Assembly: GCF_041449215.1 (NCBI RefSeq)
Contig: NZ_JBGNFV010000001.1
Span: forward strand, 5,287,001-5,351,000
From: Roseivirga sp. BDSF3-8
GTDB taxonomy: Bacteria; Bacteroidota; Bacteroidia; Cytophagales; Cyclobacteriaceae
Length of the DNA: 64,000 bases
Direction: 5' to 3'
Positions 62,695 to 64,000 of the stretch are shown here, piece by piece (positions within the stretch are counted from its first letter, which is position 1; every line of letters starts with the position of its first letter). The position numbers and the translations under genes were made by a program. The notes beneath the pieces are model-generated. The model was given only the letters and a program-made list of their open reading frames with translations, did no database searches and was not told the DNA's origin.

Positions 62695-63525
62695 TTAAAG
62701 CGGCCTTAGGTACCGGCTGCTCATCCAGCCGATGGCTTTGTAATGCTTGTAATCATTATTACCCCCGTAAAACAATGAGTTATTCCGGTTAGGTGTATCA
62801 TCCATTACCACCAGCCACCATACCCTGCCGGTATCATCCTCCCATTCTGCCAGCGCCGTTCCTTTATCCCCCTGGTGGTACACAGTCACGATATTCTGTC
62901 CGTCAATCGGCATGTATGGCAAATCCATTTCCCTAAGGCCCGTTTTTATATTGGGAGAATCACGCATATTATAGCTTTCCTGTATTACCTCAAACCGCAC
63001 AGGCTCTATAGATTGATAATCGATCAGGGAATTTCCCATAGCGGCATAGTCTTCCGTAATCCGAAACCTGCCCTCACCAGGCAGGTATTCCAGGTAAGTC
63101 AGGTGGTCCACATACCCTGCACAGCAGGCATAATCCAGCAGTACCAGGTGAGTACCTTCTTCCCCGTGCAGATCAACCACCCTGCCGGTCCATGAAGAAA
63201 CATACTGATACGCCCCGTTTACCTTCCGGAAAATCAACACCCCTTCGCCCTCTCCACCCGTGTAGCCATTGTAAAGGACTTCATCCACACCATCTTTATC
63301 AATATCAATGAGATGAAACCGGTCTATATATTCAAATGCAGAGGAAAAATCAGGATATATCTCATAAGGCATGATACGGAGCAGCTCCTCCAGTGCCCCC
63401 TCTCCTACATGCCTGTAGCCGTTAGCCTCCCAATCATATGGGCTTTTGGCACTAAACAGACCAATATCCTGGGCCTGGCAAAGCAGGCTTCCAAGTACTA
63501 TGGGCAGGAGCAATAATCTTTTCAT
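62695..63525 (-). CDS. Secreted protein with FG-GAP-like and SH3-like regions, hypothetical
   Basis: A 276-residue protein. I start at the ATG at 63525 (MKRLLLLPIVLGSLLCQAQ), a signal peptide; the frame extends 59 codons upstream across the peptide gene terminator. The mature part has IDIDKDGVDEVLYNGYTGG, a calcium-type FG-GAP-like segment, and a C-terminal stretch GDKGTALAEWEDDTGRVWWL that suggests an SH3-like fold. It is 58 bases downstream of the lanthipeptide-like gene on the same strand. Any functional tie to that peptide is unproven. Confidence 0.6.
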   Translation of the reverse strand: MKRLLLLPIVLGSLLCQAQDIGLFSAKSPYDWEANGYRHVGEGALEELLRIMPYEIYPDFSSAFEYIDRFHLIDIDKDGVDEVLYNGYTGGEGEGVLIFRKVNGAYQYVSSWTGRVVDLHGEEGTHLVLLDYACCAGYVDHLTYLEYLPGEGRFRITEDYAAMGNSLIDYQSIEPVRFEVIQESYNMRDSPNIKTGLREMDLPYMPIDGQNIVTVYHQGDKGTALAEWEDDTGRVWWLVVMDDTPNRNNSLFYGGNNDYKHYKAIGWMSSRYLRPL

Positions 63526-63533
63526 ATAATAAA

Positions 63534-63561
63534 AAGCAGTCCCCAAAAATAGAGACTGCTT
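63534..63561 (-). terminator. Terminator hairpin between the peptide gene and the next gene
   Basis: AAGCAGTC pairs perfectly with GACTGCTT. In the minus direction a T-rich run (TTTTTATTATATG) follows, and it ends on the ATG of the next gene. It follows the lanthipeptide-like gene by 22 bases. Confidence 0.7.
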
Positions 63562-63583
63562 GTATAAGATAAAAGCGTAGCGT

Positions 63584-63784
63584 TTACTTAGGCTGCGTGC
63601 AAAGAGGCTCATAGGTATCGCACTGACCACCAGAATAGCACCATCTGTTATAAGTAAAGTTGCAGAATTCAGGCTCTTCCGAACAAGCGAAGGTTTCACC
63701 ACCCTTGATAGTCTGGATAGAACCCTCAGGCTTAGTCACAAAGCTTTTAACTTCCAGTGAATCGAGGCTTAATTTCTTCTTCAT
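63584..63784 (-). CDS. Lanthipeptide-like precursor peptide (pinensin-like leader)
   Basis: A 66-residue peptide. The leader MKKKLSLDSLEVKSFVTKPE, a run of Ile and Lys, and a double glycine (residues 28-29) fit Bacteroidota class I lanthipeptide/pinensin precursors. The proposed core (30-66) has five Cys (34, 41, 49, 55, 62) and Thr/Ser between them. A terminator follows 22 bases on. No modification enzyme is in the window. It resembles the peptide at 17037 in leader design but not in core. Confidence 0.65.
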   Translation of the reverse strand: MKKKLSLDSLEVKSFVTKPEGSIQTIKGGETFACSEEPEFCNFTYNRWCYSGGQCDTYEPLCTQPK

Positions 63785-64000
63785 CTTAATGTAGTTTTTT
63801 CTTAGTGCCTACTCTGTTTTAGCTTTTCGGCAATCGCTAATGATATGTCATGAAGGTATAAACCAGGCTTCGAACTTACCAATAGCTACCCCTGAAATAA
63901 TATTTTGTCATTATTAAATTATCCAAAACTCATAATTTTCTAATGAAAGCCATCACCCCCACACCCTGATTTATAGTGAGTTATTCTCTGGCCCATTAGC

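Overview
The window is a chromosomal segment of a Bacteroidota bacterium, most likely a free-living member of the Cytophagales. The evidence is SusC/SusD pairs, a hybrid two-component regulator (HTCS), a Nudix-type AraR regulator, Bacteroidota-type -7 promoter boxes (TAnnTTTG), a type IX secretion C-terminal domain, and intergenic regions full of hairpin-forming dispersed repeats. No rRNA, tRNA, CRISPR array, integrase or transposase was recognised.

Layout. 1-2500: the end of an AT-rich unknown gene, a small membrane protein, and a repeat-rich stretch with 11-bp and 15/16-bp periodic arrays. 2500-9900: an overlapping minus-strand arabinose operon in the order araB, araD, HAD phosphatase, araA, secreted aldose epimerase, Na+/sugar symporter, preceded by a TGTAC-N3-GTACA operator. 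9900-11000: dispersed repeats. 11000-14450: an AT-rich three-gene cassette (nuclease-like effector, small middle component, Rad50/SMC-like ATPase) that I assign to ABC-three-component conflict/defence systems. 14570-32130: an arabinan utilisation locus (GH127, four GH43, two GH51, SusD, SusC), with a lanthipeptide-like precursor at 17037. 33217-38448: the HTCS and a divergently transcribed Nudix-fold AraR.

38500-47600: an esterase, then a very large secreted protein whose AT-rich C-terminus looks like a swapped-in nuclease toxin module. It is followed by a beta-propeller-like protein and a small ORF resembling colicin/pyocin immunity proteins. 47800-64000: mostly ordinary genes (alpha/beta hydrolase, beta-helix lipoprotein, amidohydrolase, GntP permease, AlkD-like protein, GH20 hexosaminidase, MpaB-like protein). 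It also holds a DUF6090-type gene with an early stop codon and a second lanthipeptide-like precursor at 63584.

How the parts fit. Secreted endo-arabinanases and arabinofuranosidases cut arabinan; SusCD imports oligomers; GH51, GH43 and GH127 enzymes release L-arabinose; the symporter and epimerase handle the free sugar; AraA, AraB and AraD convert it to D-xylulose 5-phosphate. Identical TGTAC-N3-GTACA dyads lie upstream of araB, upstream of GH127, and in the HTCS/araR divergent region, so the Nudix regulator probably ties these units together. The HTCS probably drives susC through a 21-bp-spaced direct repeat. These regulatory links are inference from sequence.
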